Shown here: positions 1-7,001 of the stretch, in pieces | Position numbering within the stretch: position 1 is the first letter of the stretch | Layout: the number at the start of each line of letters is the position of its first letter | Assembly: GCA_913041095.1 (NCBI GenBank) | Contig: CAJWIB010000100.1 | Location: 1 to 8,400 of the forward strand | Source: an uncultured Rhodospirillaceae bacterium | GTDB taxonomy: Bacteria; Pseudomonadota; Alphaproteobacteria; Rhodospirillales; UBA2165 | DNA length: 8,400 nucleotides | Reading direction: 5' to 3' | Program-made: the position numbers and the translations under genes | Notes under the pieces: generated by a model | What the model was told of the DNA's origin: nothing | Databases searched by the model: none | The model's input: the letters and a program-made list of their open reading frames with translations, nothing else

Positions 1-1152
1 CAGATAAGCAAATGTGCGCGCCATGATGATCGCGACAAAGGCCATGATAACGTTGGCGCCAATGAAGCCCCACATGATAGTGTAGATGACTTCCGGGTTA
101 TTCTTGAACAACCTGAGCCCCGGTTGCAGGCCATGAATTGACAAGGCGCCCAGGATCACTGCTGCGGAAATACCACCAGGAATGCCGAGAACGAACATCG
201 GGATCAGGGAGGTCCCGGTGACGCCGTTGTTGGAGCCCTCCGTCGCCGCCAGGCCCTTGACCTCACCCTTGCCGAAATTGTCACCCGGCTTGGCACGGCG
301 GATTTCCCAGGCGTAAGCGATCCACTGGGCGATGCTGCCGCCGGCCGCTGGGATGATGCCGACAACCAGACCGCAAATCCAGCCCCGCATCAGCGACCAT
401 TTGATCTGCCACATTTCAGATAATCGTGGCCAGATGTTCCACGATAAAGTCTTAAGCCCGGAAATATTGCCATGGGCTTGGCCGGCGCACAATTCCAACC
501 CCTGGGCGAAGGCGAAGAGGCCGATAATGGCGGGAAGGATGCCAATTCCAGCCTGAAGGCCGATCCAATCGAAGGTAAAGCGCGGGAAGCTGGAAAACTG
601 ATCGACGCCGACGGTGCTGATGCATAGCCCGAATAATCCGGAAATCAATCCCTTGGTCACTGAGCCGAAGGAAACCGAGGCAATCGCCGTCAACCCCAAC
701 ATCGCAATCAGGAAGTATTCCGCCGGGCCGAACCAGAGCGCCACCTGAGCCAGGGACCGAGACAGGAACAACAAAACAAAGCCCGATATAATGCCGCCAA
801 CGACGGATGCGAAGGTCGACACCTTAATCGCCATCACCGCTTGGCCGGTCCTAGTCAGCTCATAGCCTTCGATTGCCGAGGCGGCGGACGCCGACGTGCC
901 CGGCGTGCGCAGTAATATGGCGGAGAACGAGCCGCCATATATGCCGGCGGCGTAACACGACACCATCAGGATCAAGGCGGTCGCCGGGTTGAATTCGAAG
1001 GAAATCGGAATCAGTAGCGCAATCGCCATTGGTGGGCTAAGTCCGGGAATGGCGCCGATCACCAGACCGATGGTAACACCGAGCAACATGGCGAGAAAAT
1101 TTTCAATGGTGATAATATTGCCCAGATAGGAGAATGTCTCTTCGATAAACAT
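1..1152 (-). CDS. tctA: TctA-family large permease of a tripartite tricarboxylate (TTT) transporter, 3' end cut by window edge
   Basis: This is the large, multi-pass inner-membrane subunit that forms the transport path of a TTT transporter, a secondary carrier that works with a small TctB subunit and a periplasmic TctC binding protein. Reading the minus strand from ATG at 1152 gives 384 uninterrupted codons to the window edge; the family is about 500 residues, so roughly the last quarter is missing. Family motifs are clear: IPGLSPP near residues 35-41, YGGS at 72-75, TPGT at 83-86, then in the second half IPAAGGS at 267-273, EGSNN at 305-309 and GIPGG at 323-327. These are the two repeated glycine/proline-rich halves typical of TctA. 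The start lies 3 nt after the tctB stop, with no strong ribosome site of its own, so translational coupling is likely. The substrate cannot be told; citrate or another carboxylate is only the family default. Confidence 0.95.
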   Translation of the reverse strand, partial: MFIEETFSYLGNIITIENFLAMLLGVTIGLVIGAIPGLSPPMAIALLIPISFEFNPATALILMVSCYAAGIYGGSFSAILLRTPGTSASAASAIEGYELTRTGQAVMAIKVSTFASVVGGIISGFVLLFLSRSLAQVALWFGPAEYFLIAMLGLTAIASVSFGSVTKGLISGLFGLCISTVGVDQFSSFPRFTFDWIGLQAGIGILPAIIGLFAFAQGLELCAGQAHGNISGLKTLSWNIWPRLSEMWQIKWSLMRGWICGLVVGIIPAAGGSIAQWIAYAWEIRRAKPGDNFGKGEVKGLAATEGSNNGVTGTSLIPMFVLGIPGGISAAVILGALSIHGLQPGLRLFKNNPEVIYTIMWGFIGANVIMAFVAIIMARTFAYL

Positions 1153-1155
1153 AGG

Positions 1156-1596
1156 TTAGATCAGCCAGCCTTGGGGTAGTTGGGCATGAAGGAAGAACTC
1201 GAAAAAGGCATACATCAAAGGCAGCGAAATGATGACGGTAATGGCGATCGGCTTAAAACTGCGCACTCCGACGATCAGAGAGCCCAGAATCAGCAATAGA
1301 AACGACGACGTGAAATAGCCGATCCAGAACATAGCGGGCACATAGACCAGGACCAGGGCGAACATGAGGAACTGTTTGTTACTGGCATATGAAATATCCA
1401 CCTCGATTTTCTTGGAATTATCCCGGGTGCAGAAGGCGTCAAATAATAAAAACAGCGACAGGAACATGGCCATGCCAGAGGTAAACTGCGGCACCTGATG
1501 CCCATTGGCCGGGAACTCCTCGGACGCGATCCAGATATAGGCGGAGATAGCAATAATAGATAAGGCGGTGATTGCTTTACCGATATAGATGGGCAT
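1156..1596 (-). CDS. tctB: TctB-family small permease of a TTT transporter
   Basis: This 146-residue protein is the small membrane subunit that accompanies TctA. It is almost wholly hydrophobic, with probable membrane segments near residues 7-24, 39-56, 76-93, 95-112 and 116-135, and a charged loop around 57-74 (RDNSKKIEVD). The C-terminal LPQGWL ending is typical of TctB proteins. TctB sequences are poorly conserved, so the call rests on size, topology, the C-terminal motif and the position directly upstream of tctA. The ATG at 1596 has only a weak purine stretch (GTGGAA) upstream on its strand; no better in-frame start is evident. A tctC gene often lies next to tctBA, but none is visible upstream in this window; it could lie beyond the left edge or elsewhere. 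Confidence 0.9.
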   Translation of the reverse strand: MPIYIGKAITALSIIAISAYIWIASEEFPANGHQVPQFTSGMAMFLSLFLLFDAFCTRDNSKKIEVDISYASNKQFLMFALVLVYVPAMFWIGYFTSSFLLLILGSLIVGVRSFKPIAITVIISLPLMYAFFEFFLHAQLPQGWLI

Positions 1597-1680
1597 TACA
1601 TTCCACTATTTTTAACGTTAAGACTAACTGCTGACTTTATAAGAAGGATGGACTTAATGTCTCACCTCTTAGGAATTTTA

Positions 1681-1710
1681 ATCTTAGCCCTATGATAACG
1701 TTTCTGTAAA
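1681..1710 (-). promoter_or_regulatory. Candidate sigma-70-like promoter for tctBA
   Basis: Read on the minus strand, TTTACA (1710-1705, five of six matches to TTGACA) is followed after 18 nt by TAAGAT (1686-1681, four of six matches to TATAAT). It would give a leader of roughly 75-80 nt before the tctB ATG at 1596. This is a by-eye match in AT-rich DNA and could be chance. Confidence 0.25.
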
Positions 1711-2083
1711 CGCCGAACATTATTTGACTATCCATCATCGCGCATTATTCCAACGCACAATATCTTTTGGTTTTAATACTCGTTTTGTTGATCTTCGTTT
1801 CTGATATCCGAGTTGGGTCAAAAGCCGAAAGGTGGCGTAATTGATATCCAGGAGGACCAGGGATAACATCGACGCTCACGGTAGATGGTGAATGGTTGGT
1901 TGACCATCACGCTAGGGCAAGTTTCTGTGCTTTAGAAAGAGGTTACTATAGTTGGTGGCCACAGGCTTAATGAAAATCAGGTGTCACCCAATATTTACTT
2001 TCGAGCACATATCCGACACTAAATCTACGGGTGGGGATGTCAGTTAATAGCCAATAGTGGACGATCGCTCTGGACATCGCTCA

Positions 2084-2099
2084 ATTTCGATATCGAAAT
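2084..2099. repeat. 16-bp perfect palindrome ATTTCGATATCGAAAT
   Basis: The sequence equals its own reverse complement over 16 bases, with no spacer, and symmetry stops at the next pair (A2083/C2100). It lies about 70 nt beyond the lysR-type stop codon. With no loop and no T-run it is a poor terminator; a site for a dimeric DNA-binding protein is more plausible. Its function is unknown. Confidence 0.5.
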
Positions 2100-2169
2100 C
2101 CTGGTTAGTAAGAGGCGTAGCGAGTAGTCAGGAAAAGCCATTTGATAATATAAGTTAAATCTAGGGTAG

Positions 2170-3090
2170 TTACAAAATGCGACGCAGTTTCTTGGAAACG
2201 TCGTCAGCGATTTTTTCGACCCTGCGTCTAAGCCAATTGTGCGCGGGATCATTGTTACTACGTTCGTGCCAGACCATGTACATGGTCACCGTTTCGCTTT
2301 TAAACGGCAAAGGCGCGGTCGATAGATCCTTTAACGGCCCAAGCCGCATAACGCTCATCTCTGTTGTTATCAAATTGCTTCCGATCACGAAGGATGAAAT
2401 GGCGTTGAAGTTAGAGACCCTTACCGTTGGCTCTGGAATGGCGGATATATCTACGCCGCGAAGCACCTCAATGCTGTCGTGGCCACCAGTGAACCGGACT
2501 GAAACGTGTTCCGAAGCTAGATACTCTTCCCATGTTTTGGGGGCGTCCCGCACAGCACCGTCGTAGAAGCACATCATTTCACCCCAAAACAGCCGGCGCT
2601 GGAAAATGTCGGGGGCGTCAGGCGGGAAGGGTGTCAAAACCAGCTGACACCTCGCTTCCCGAAGCATGGATACACTTGGTATACCCGATGGCATGAATCG
2701 AAGTTTCAGCCGAATGCCATCGGAGCGAGCTTCGCGGAAAAGCCGAGGGAAAATGAGCTCCCGTTGAAGATCATTGGCGGCGATGACGAAGTTCATGTCT
2801 TCCTTAGTTGGGTCGAAGGGGCGTTGATCCGTTAGTTTCATCAGGCCATCCAGGACTTGCTGAACAGGTACCTTCAATGAGACGGCCGTTTCCGTTGGGG
2901 CCAATCCTTGTCCCGAGCGAATAAAAAGAGGATCCCCGAGCGTATTTCTTAGCCTGGTTAGAGCATGACTTACGGCTGGCTGGGTTACATTTAACCGGAC
3001 GGCGGCCTTTGAGACTGATGATTCTTCCAGAATAATGAGGAAGGTTCTTAGAATGTCGCCGTCCAGTTTATATATATTAGAATATTTCAT
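2170..3090 (-). CDS. LysR-type transcriptional regulator, NahR/nitroaromatics-like group
   Basis: This 306-residue cytoplasmic DNA-binding regulator has the full usual LysR length. The N-terminal winged helix-turn-helix covers about residues 12-70, with the recognition region NVTQPAVSHALTRLR at 34-48 followed by GDPLFIRSGQGLAPT (52-66), the form seen in NahR, NodD and LinR relatives. The C-terminal part from about residue 97 is the periplasmic-binding-protein-like effector domain, ending with WHERSNNDPAHNWLR at 274-288, a signature of the nitroaromatics-like effector domains. The gene is divergent from the TRAP operon with 98 nt between the start codons, the standard arrangement for a LysR protein controlling its neighbour and itself. 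ATG at 3090 is chosen because it is the only start giving the full HTH, though no Shine-Dalgarno sequence is visible. The group often senses aromatic compounds; the effector here is unknown. Confidence 0.93.
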   Translation of the reverse strand: MKYSNIYKLDGDILRTFLIILEESSVSKAAVRLNVTQPAVSHALTRLRNTLGDPLFIRSGQGLAPTETAVSLKVPVQQVLDGLMKLTDQRPFDPTKEDMNFVIAANDLQRELIFPRLFREARSDGIRLKLRFMPSGIPSVSMLREARCQLVLTPFPPDAPDIFQRRLFWGEMMCFYDGAVRDAPKTWEEYLASEHVSVRFTGGHDSIEVLRGVDISAIPEPTVRVSNFNAISSFVIGSNLITTEMSVMRLGPLKDLSTAPLPFKSETVTMYMVWHERSNNDPAHNWLRRRVEKIADDVSKKLRRIL

Positions 3091-3092
3091 AA

Positions 3093-3114
3093 TATTTATT
3101 AGTAAACATAAATA
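3093..3114. promoter_or_regulatory. Candidate LysR-type operator, TATTTAT-N8-ATAAATA
   Basis: A perfect 7+7 inverted repeat with an 8-nt spacer sits 3 nt upstream of the regulator's own ATG, in the place expected for autorepression. It includes the T-N11-A spacing of LysR boxes. The AT-rich composition makes chance dyads more likely, so the call is tentative. Confidence 0.35.
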
Positions 3115-3177
3115 GATTTAATGTCTAGAATTGAATAGCTTCTATGAACCTGAAATAGGTGAAAAGTTTATGGAAAC

Positions 3178-3183
3178 AGGAGG
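3178..3183 (+). promoter_or_regulatory. Strong ribosome binding site deciding the dctP-type start
   Basis: AGGAGG is a perfect match to the anti-Shine-Dalgarno core, 5 nt before ATG 3189. It makes that ATG the start rather than the in-frame GTG at 3159. Confidence 0.85.
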
Positions 3184-3188
3184 AAATT

Positions 3189-4199
3189 ATGAGGCTATCA
3201 AAATTATTATGCATTGCTGCTTTGACCGTAGCACCGATGCTTGGATCAAAGGCATCAGCTGAAGAGTTAACTGTGGCGACGTTCATGCCGCCTCAGCACC
3301 ACATCAACGTCAATTTGTTCGGTTGGTTGGGCAAGGAAGTTGAAAAACGCTCTAACGGCTCATTAAAGATTAAACTTTTTCCTGCCGGACAATTAGGTGC
3401 TGGCCCCGTACAACAGTATAAACGTGCCGTTGAAGGTGTCGCGGACATCACCTTTGGCGTTAGCGCTTACACTGCTTCGATATTTCCAAAGACCATGCTG
3501 ATCATTCCGCCTGGCAAGTCCAAAACCGCTAAGGAATCAACTGAACGATTGAATAAGGTTTTCGATAAGTACATGGCTGATGAATACCGGGCCGTAAAGA
3601 ATCTCGGGGTGTTTACGGTGGCCGGTTCACTTTGGGCGGCAACCAAAGATGTTTCCACGATGAACGGCCTCAAGGGTAAGAAATTAGTTCCCTTTGCGGC
3701 TATGACCACTCCGATTATTCAGGCTCTCGGCGCCGTTCCTATCCAATTGCCGGTGACCAAGATATATACGGGATTGTCGACCGGAACGATTGATGCGACC
3801 TATGCATCATATAACAACATCACTCAGCCCTGGAACTTCTGGGACGTATCCAAGTATGTCGTAGGCAACATTCCGGTTAGCTTTGCAGCCACCTACGTTA
3901 TCATGAACAAAGAAAGATATGACGGATTGTCTGCGGCGCATCGTAAGATCATCGATGACCTTTCGGGAAATCCGCTGGTAAGTCGTGGAGCCGCTACTTT
4001 CGATGGTGCCGACGCGAAATCGGAGCAGCTCATGCGGACTTCGCCCAAGATGAAAAAAGTCAAATGGGTTTCAGTAGCTAACGCAGAGCGGTCAAAGATG
4101 GATGCTGCTGTCAAAAAAGGGCTCGAACAAATATTCGCGGGCTACAAAAAACGTGGAATAGGAAACGCTCGCGAAATCTATAACGCCATTAACCGATAA
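3189..4199 (+). CDS. TRAP transporter substrate-binding protein, DctP family
   Basis: This periplasmic binding protein captures the solute and delivers it to the DctQ/DctM membrane parts encoded just downstream. ATG at 3189 is chosen because AGGAGG (3178-3183) lies 5 nt before it and it begins a clean signal peptide (MRLSKLLCIAALTVAPMLG, cleavage likely after ASA at residue 24); a GTG at 3159 would only add ten polar residues. The 336-residue length is normal. Family signs are the PAGQLGAG stretch after the first beta strands, the LKGKKLVPF loop at 161-169, GAVPIQLPVTKIYTGLSTGTIDA in the second lobe, and VIMNKERYDGLS. At the position of the conserved carboxylate-binding Arg (LKGxKIRxP in most members) this protein has Val167. 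That suggests a different ligand or a different way of binding it. The ligand is not predictable. Confidence 0.95.
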   Translation: MRLSKLLCIAALTVAPMLGSKASAEELTVATFMPPQHHINVNLFGWLGKEVEKRSNGSLKIKLFPAGQLGAGPVQQYKRAVEGVADITFGVSAYTASIFPKTMLIIPPGKSKTAKESTERLNKVFDKYMADEYRAVKNLGVFTVAGSLWAATKDVSTMNGLKGKKLVPFAAMTTPIIQALGAVPIQLPVTKIYTGLSTGTIDATYASYNNITQPWNFWDVSKYVVGNIPVSFAATYVIMNKERYDGLSAAHRKIIDDLSGNPLVSRGAATFDGADAKSEQLMRTSPKMKKVKWVSVANAERSKMDAAVKKGLEQIFAGYKKRGIGNAREIYNAINR

Positions 4200-4209
4200 C
4201 TCTTCCTAG

Positions 4210-4239
4210 GCCGAAGTAGGGCAATTTTCCTGCTTCGGC
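4210..4239 (+). other. Intercistronic stem-loop between the TRAP binding protein and small permease genes
   Basis: GCCGAAGTAGG (4210-4220) pairs with CCTGCTTCGGC (4229-4239) around an 8-nt loop, GCAATTTT. All 11 positions pair, one as a G-U wobble. No T-run follows (AAATGGCGGG comes next), so it is not a standard intrinsic terminator. Stem-loops at this place, just after a binding-protein gene, are known in other transport operons to protect the upstream mRNA or damp read-through so that the binding protein is made in excess over the membrane subunits. That role is inferred here. Confidence 0.65.
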
Positions 4240-4265
4240 AAATGGCGGGCGGGAGGCCACCCAGC

Positions 4266-4814
4266 ATGACCAGCGATAGCAACTCACTTTCTTGGCTGGA
4301 CAAGTTCGATACTTGGCTGGTGAGATTTACGATTATAACCGGTGGCCTTGGACTTTCATTCATGGTTCTGCTGACGTTTTTTAACGTAATCGTTATGCGT
4401 AAAATACTTAATGACCCGATACTCGGCGCCGAAGACATCATGCTTCTGAATCTCGTCCTTATAGTTTCGATTGCCATTCCGTTCGGTGGACGGGTAGGCG
4501 CGCATATTGAGATTGAAATATTTGATTCTTGGATTTCACCTACTTTCTCTCGCTGGTCTCAATTTGTGCTGCGACTTTTGGCAACGGCACTGGTTATGAC
4601 GCTTGCCTATCGTCTTTATGATTCTGGTGTCTCAGCACACAAATTCGGCGAAGCCACACAACAGCTGCTGATCTCCTACGAACCCTACTACTATATCATG
4701 GCCGTTCTTGTCGCCGTTTATTCCCTAATCCTGTTCAGTGATGCCGTGCAGCTGTGGGTCCGTGGAGAAATTAAGCAAATTGGTAGTAGCGGAGAGACTG
4801 CATGGTCAGTATGA
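4266..4814 (+). CDS. TRAP transporter small permease, DctQ family
   Basis: This 182-residue inner-membrane protein is the small subunit linking the binding protein and the large permease of the TRAP system. Four hydrophobic segments lie near residues 22-44, 57-75, 97-115 and 139-161, the usual DctQ topology. The family's central motif is recognisable as NVIVMRKILNDPILGAEDIMLL (residues 40-61), with the usual Trp before the acidic pair replaced by Gly54-Ala55. ATG at 4266 is chosen because GGGAGG (4251-4256) lies 9 nt upstream; an in-frame ATG at 4242 sits right behind the stem-loop with no ribosome site and would add eight Gly/Pro-rich residues. The 3' end overlaps the large-permease gene, indicating a tightly coupled operon. 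Confidence 0.92.
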   Translation: MTSDSNSLSWLDKFDTWLVRFTIITGGLGLSFMVLLTFFNVIVMRKILNDPILGAEDIMLLNLVLIVSIAIPFGGRVGAHIEIEIFDSWISPTFSRWSQFVLRLLATALVMTLAYRLYDSGVSAHKFGEATQQLLISYEPYYYIMAVLVAVYSLILFSDAVQLWVRGEIKQIGSSGETAWSV

Positions 4815-6163
4815 CCCTTATCGGCCTACTCGGCCTGCTCGTGCTATTCGTGCTGTTGGGGCTTCGGTTCCCCGTGGCTTTGGCGATGATTTTTGTTGGA
4901 ACAGTTGGTACGATAGTGGCGACGGCAAACCGATTTTTAAATGTCGGTATGTCGGCGGATCTGGCGTGGGCACGCGGCTTGAAAACAGCTATGTCAAATT
5001 TATCCGGCGAGACATTCGAAGCCGCATCCAATTTTAATCTCCTGGTTATTCCGATGTTTATACTGATGGGTAATTTGGCGGGTGTTTCGGGCATGTCACG
5101 TGATTTATTTACTGCCGCTTACCGTTGGATCGGACATTTCCGGGGTGGACTGGCATCGGCAACAATAGCTGCCTGCGCTGGATTTGCAGCTTTATCCGGT
5201 TCGTCTCTCGCCTCGGCGGTTACGATGGGACGGGTCGCTTTGCCTGAGATGAAGCGGTTTAAATACGCCCCCGAGCTTTCGACCGGTGCCGTTGCAGCCG
5301 GCGGCACATTAGGTTTCCTAATTCCGCCATCGGGCGGGATGATTATTTACGCCATCTTGACCGATCAGTCGATTGGTCGCTTGTTCATAGCCGGCGTGAT
5401 TCCGGGTATAGTGCTGACCCTGTTATTTATCGGTACAATTTGGCTGCTGGTACGTTTAGAACCGGCAAAGGGACCGGCGGGCGAACGATCGACGGTGGCA
5501 CAACGTCGCCAATCCCTAGGAGCGGCCATTCCAATATTGTTTGTCGTCGGCGTCACCATCGGTGGCATGTACACGGGCTTCTTTACGCCGGTGGAAGCAT
5601 CGGCAGTGGGTGCATTCTTGACACTCGTCGTGGGTATCGTGCGCCGGTCTCTTAGATGGTCCATGGCACGGGAGATCATCCTTGAAACCATGAAGTCAAC
5701 TTCAACGGTATTTCTCATCATTATTGGCGCCTTCATTTTCATACCCTTTATGTCTCTTACAGGCCTGGCGGAGAGCATGGTGATCTTCCTTACCTCGTTG
5801 CCTGTAGGGGATTTGGGAATTTTAATCATTGTTATTCTAATTTACATGTTCCTCGGCACGTTTCTGGAAAGCATCGCCATGCTCGTCTTGACTATCCCAG
5901 TCGTGGTGGCACTCGCGACAGAGCTGAATTGGGACTTGGTTTGGTTCGGCATCATTGTCGTTATCGTTCTGGAGATGGGTATGATCTCTCCACCCGTGGG
6001 TATTAACGTTTTCGTCGTCAAATCAATAGCCTCGGAAATTCCGATGCGAACAATCTTTAAAGGCATCTGGCCCTTCTGGTTCGCTATGGCTGCAATGATC
6101 GCGCTTCTCGTCGCATTCCCGTCCATCGCCATGTTCCTGCCAGAGACGATGCTGGGACATTGA
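4802..6163 (+). CDS. TRAP transporter large permease, DctM family
   Basis: This inner-membrane protein carries out the ion-coupled transport step of the TRAP system. It has 453 residues, somewhat longer than the usual 425-440, with extra sequence around residues 44-76 in the first periplasmic or cytoplasmic loop. Family motifs are strong: LSGSSLASAVTMGRVALPEM at 131-150, GFLIPPSGG at 171-179, SIGRLFIAGVIPG at 190-202, GMYTGFFTPVEASAVGA at 255-271 and EMGMISPPVGIN at 391-402, the two pseudo-symmetrical halves of DctM. Two starts are possible: ATG 4802, with GGAGAG (4791-4796) 5 nt upstream and a 13-nt overlap with dctQ, or ATG 4811, which makes a classic ATGA overlap with the dctQ stop. I keep 4802 for its ribosome site; either gives a full-length protein. 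Confidence 0.94.
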   Translation: MVSMTLIGLLGLLVLFVLLGLRFPVALAMIFVGTVGTIVATANRFLNVGMSADLAWARGLKTAMSNLSGETFEAASNFNLLVIPMFILMGNLAGVSGMSRDLFTAAYRWIGHFRGGLASATIAACAGFAALSGSSLASAVTMGRVALPEMKRFKYAPELSTGAVAAGGTLGFLIPPSGGMIIYAILTDQSIGRLFIAGVIPGIVLTLLFIGTIWLLVRLEPAKGPAGERSTVAQRRQSLGAAIPILFVVGVTIGGMYTGFFTPVEASAVGAFLTLVVGIVRRSLRWSMAREIILETMKSTSTVFLIIIGAFIFIPFMSLTGLAESMVIFLTSLPVGDLGILIIVILIYMFLGTFLESIAMLVLTIPVVVALATELNWDLVWFGIIVVIVLEMGMISPPVGINVFVVKSIASEIPMRTIFKGIWPFWFAMAAMIALLVAFPSIAMFLPETMLGH

Positions 6164-6186
6164 ACTAAGAACATAAGGAGTAAATG

Positions 6187-6951
6187 ATGACAATTATAGA
6201 ACCTACCAATGAATCTGTTAAAAAGCTTGCAGGCCTACACCTCTATCACGGGGATATATCGAATTGCTCCATGCGAGTTCGGATGACCCTTGAAGAAAAA
6301 GAATTGAATTGGGTTAGCCATCACATTGATCTCAAGAAGAAAGAAAATATTACCGACGAATATTTTGGCATCAACCCTAATGGGTTGGTTCCAACACTTG
6401 TCCATGACGGTGTTGTCCATATTGAATCGAACGACATCATCGATTATCTCGATGCGGCTTTTCCTGATCCGTCGTTGCGATCGGCCGATAAAGAAGCAGA
6501 GATGTTGGAGTGGTTAAAATTATCGGCAGATCTTCACGTTCCTGCCATCAAACCTTACGTCTATACCAAAAAAATGGCGCCGAAACTCAAGAAAAGTCAG
6601 GAAGAAGAAGCAAAATATAAAGACCTACAGAAAAATGAGGAATTGAAAGAATTTCACTCTAAACACGCAGGTCAAAACACTTTCAGCGATGACGATATTC
6701 GTCGTTCGGAAGAATTACTTTCCGATGCCTTCTCCAGATTGGAGGAAAGTCTCAAGGATGCACCCTGGATTATGGGTGACCAATTCTCGCTCGCGGACAT
6801 CTCATGGATACCCATCAATTTTGTCCTGGTTGGATGTGGCTACGATTATAGTCCTTACCCCAATGTCATGAGATGGATGGCAAGTGTTCAAGCGCGAGAA
6901 AGCTATCGCAAGGGAATTCTGAATTGGTGTGAAGATTTTTCGAAAGTTTGA
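6187..6951 (+). CDS. Glutathione S-transferase family protein, zeta/PcpC-like
   Basis: This cytoplasmic 254-residue GST has a thioredoxin-like N-terminal domain (about 17-93) and a helical C-terminal domain. The active-site stretch SNCSMRVR (25-32) resembles the SSCxxRVR signature of zeta-class enzymes (maleylacetoacetate isomerase) and, from memory, the SxCSM motif of tetrachlorohydroquinone dehalogenase PcpC, making Ser25 and Cys27 the likely catalytic residues. LVPT at 67-70 holds the cis-proline, and Glu80-Ser81 is the gamma-glutamyl-binding pair. SLAD at 201-204 is the N-capping box of the helical domain. It is longer than typical zeta enzymes (about 210) because of a charged, Lys/Glu-rich insert near 130-165, a length close to PcpC. 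ATG 6187 is preferred over ATG 6184 because AGGAG ends at 6180. It lies 23 nt after the large permease, so it is probably co-transcribed. Isomerase, dehalogenase or thiolytic activity are all possible; the substrate is unknown. Confidence 0.88.
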   Translation: MTIIEPTNESVKKLAGLHLYHGDISNCSMRVRMTLEEKELNWVSHHIDLKKKENITDEYFGINPNGLVPTLVHDGVVHIESNDIIDYLDAAFPDPSLRSADKEAEMLEWLKLSADLHVPAIKPYVYTKKMAPKLKKSQEEEAKYKDLQKNEELKEFHSKHAGQNTFSDDDIRRSEELLSDAFSRLEESLKDAPWIMGDQFSLADISWIPINFVLVGCGYDYSPYPNVMRWMASVQARESYRKGILNWCEDFSKV

Positions 6952-7001
6952 GTAATCATACCCAAAAACGAAATTTGTCGTTAGAAAAAGGAGTCATTTT
7001 G

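Larger units (their letters stand above)
1597..2169. other. 573-nt gap without a convincing gene between tctB and the lysR-type gene
   Basis: No frame on either strand carries a recognisable protein here. The longest openings are fragments such as 36 codons on minus (2077-1967) and 25 codons on plus (from 1970), with no good ribosome site and no family resemblance. Visible short structures are the 16-bp palindrome at 2084-2099, a TTAACGTTAA palindrome at 1612-1621 close to the tctB start with a second AACGTT at 1697-1702, and two copies of TGATATCC exactly 40 nt apart (1802-1809 and 1842-1849). The two flanking genes both point leftward, so the gap must hold the 3' end of the lysR transcript and probably the tctBA promoter. 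It may be a decayed gene, but I cannot identify one. Confidence 0.6.
3091..3188. promoter_or_regulatory. Divergent lysR/TRAP-operon control region
   Basis: These 98 AT-rich bases separate two divergent start codons and must carry at least the lysR-type promoter and probably the TRAP operon promoter. Two interrupted dyads are visible: TATTTAT-N8-ATAAATA at 3093-3114, immediately upstream of the lysR-type ATG and containing a T-N11-A pattern (T3099 to A3111) as in LysR boxes, and TAGAA-N9-TTCTA at 3126-3144. I cannot name a -35/-10 pair with confidence; TTTAAT (3117-3122) with TTCTAT (3140-3145) at 17-nt spacing is one weak option for the plus strand. If it is used, the second dyad would overlap the promoter. 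Confidence 0.6.

Noticed and set aside
1801..1850. Two TGATATCC copies 40 nt apart as a possible mobile-element or target-site remnant
   Set aside because: Only 8 bp each, with no inverted ends or transposase fragment between them.
1967..2077. 36-codon minus-strand small ORF, plus a 25-codon plus-strand ORF from 1970
   Set aside because: Both are short, lack a clear Shine-Dalgarno sequence, and show no hydrophobic, repeat or family signature; chance openings are sufficient.
2177..2566. 129-codon open frame on the plus strand
   Set aside because: Antisense to the LysR-type gene, with no ribosome site and no recognisable protein.
3159..3188. GTG at 3159 as start of the TRAP binding protein
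   Set aside because: It has no ribosome site, and it would run through the AGGAGG that serves ATG 3189 and put ten polar residues ahead of the signal peptide.
4210..4239. Stem-loop as a Rho-independent terminator
   Set aside because: No T-run follows the stem, and the next gene starts within 30 nt in the same operon.
5365..5829. 154-codon open frame on the minus strand inside the large permease gene
   Set aside because: Antisense shadow of the DctM-type gene; basic, low-complexity translation typical of reversed membrane-protein DNA.
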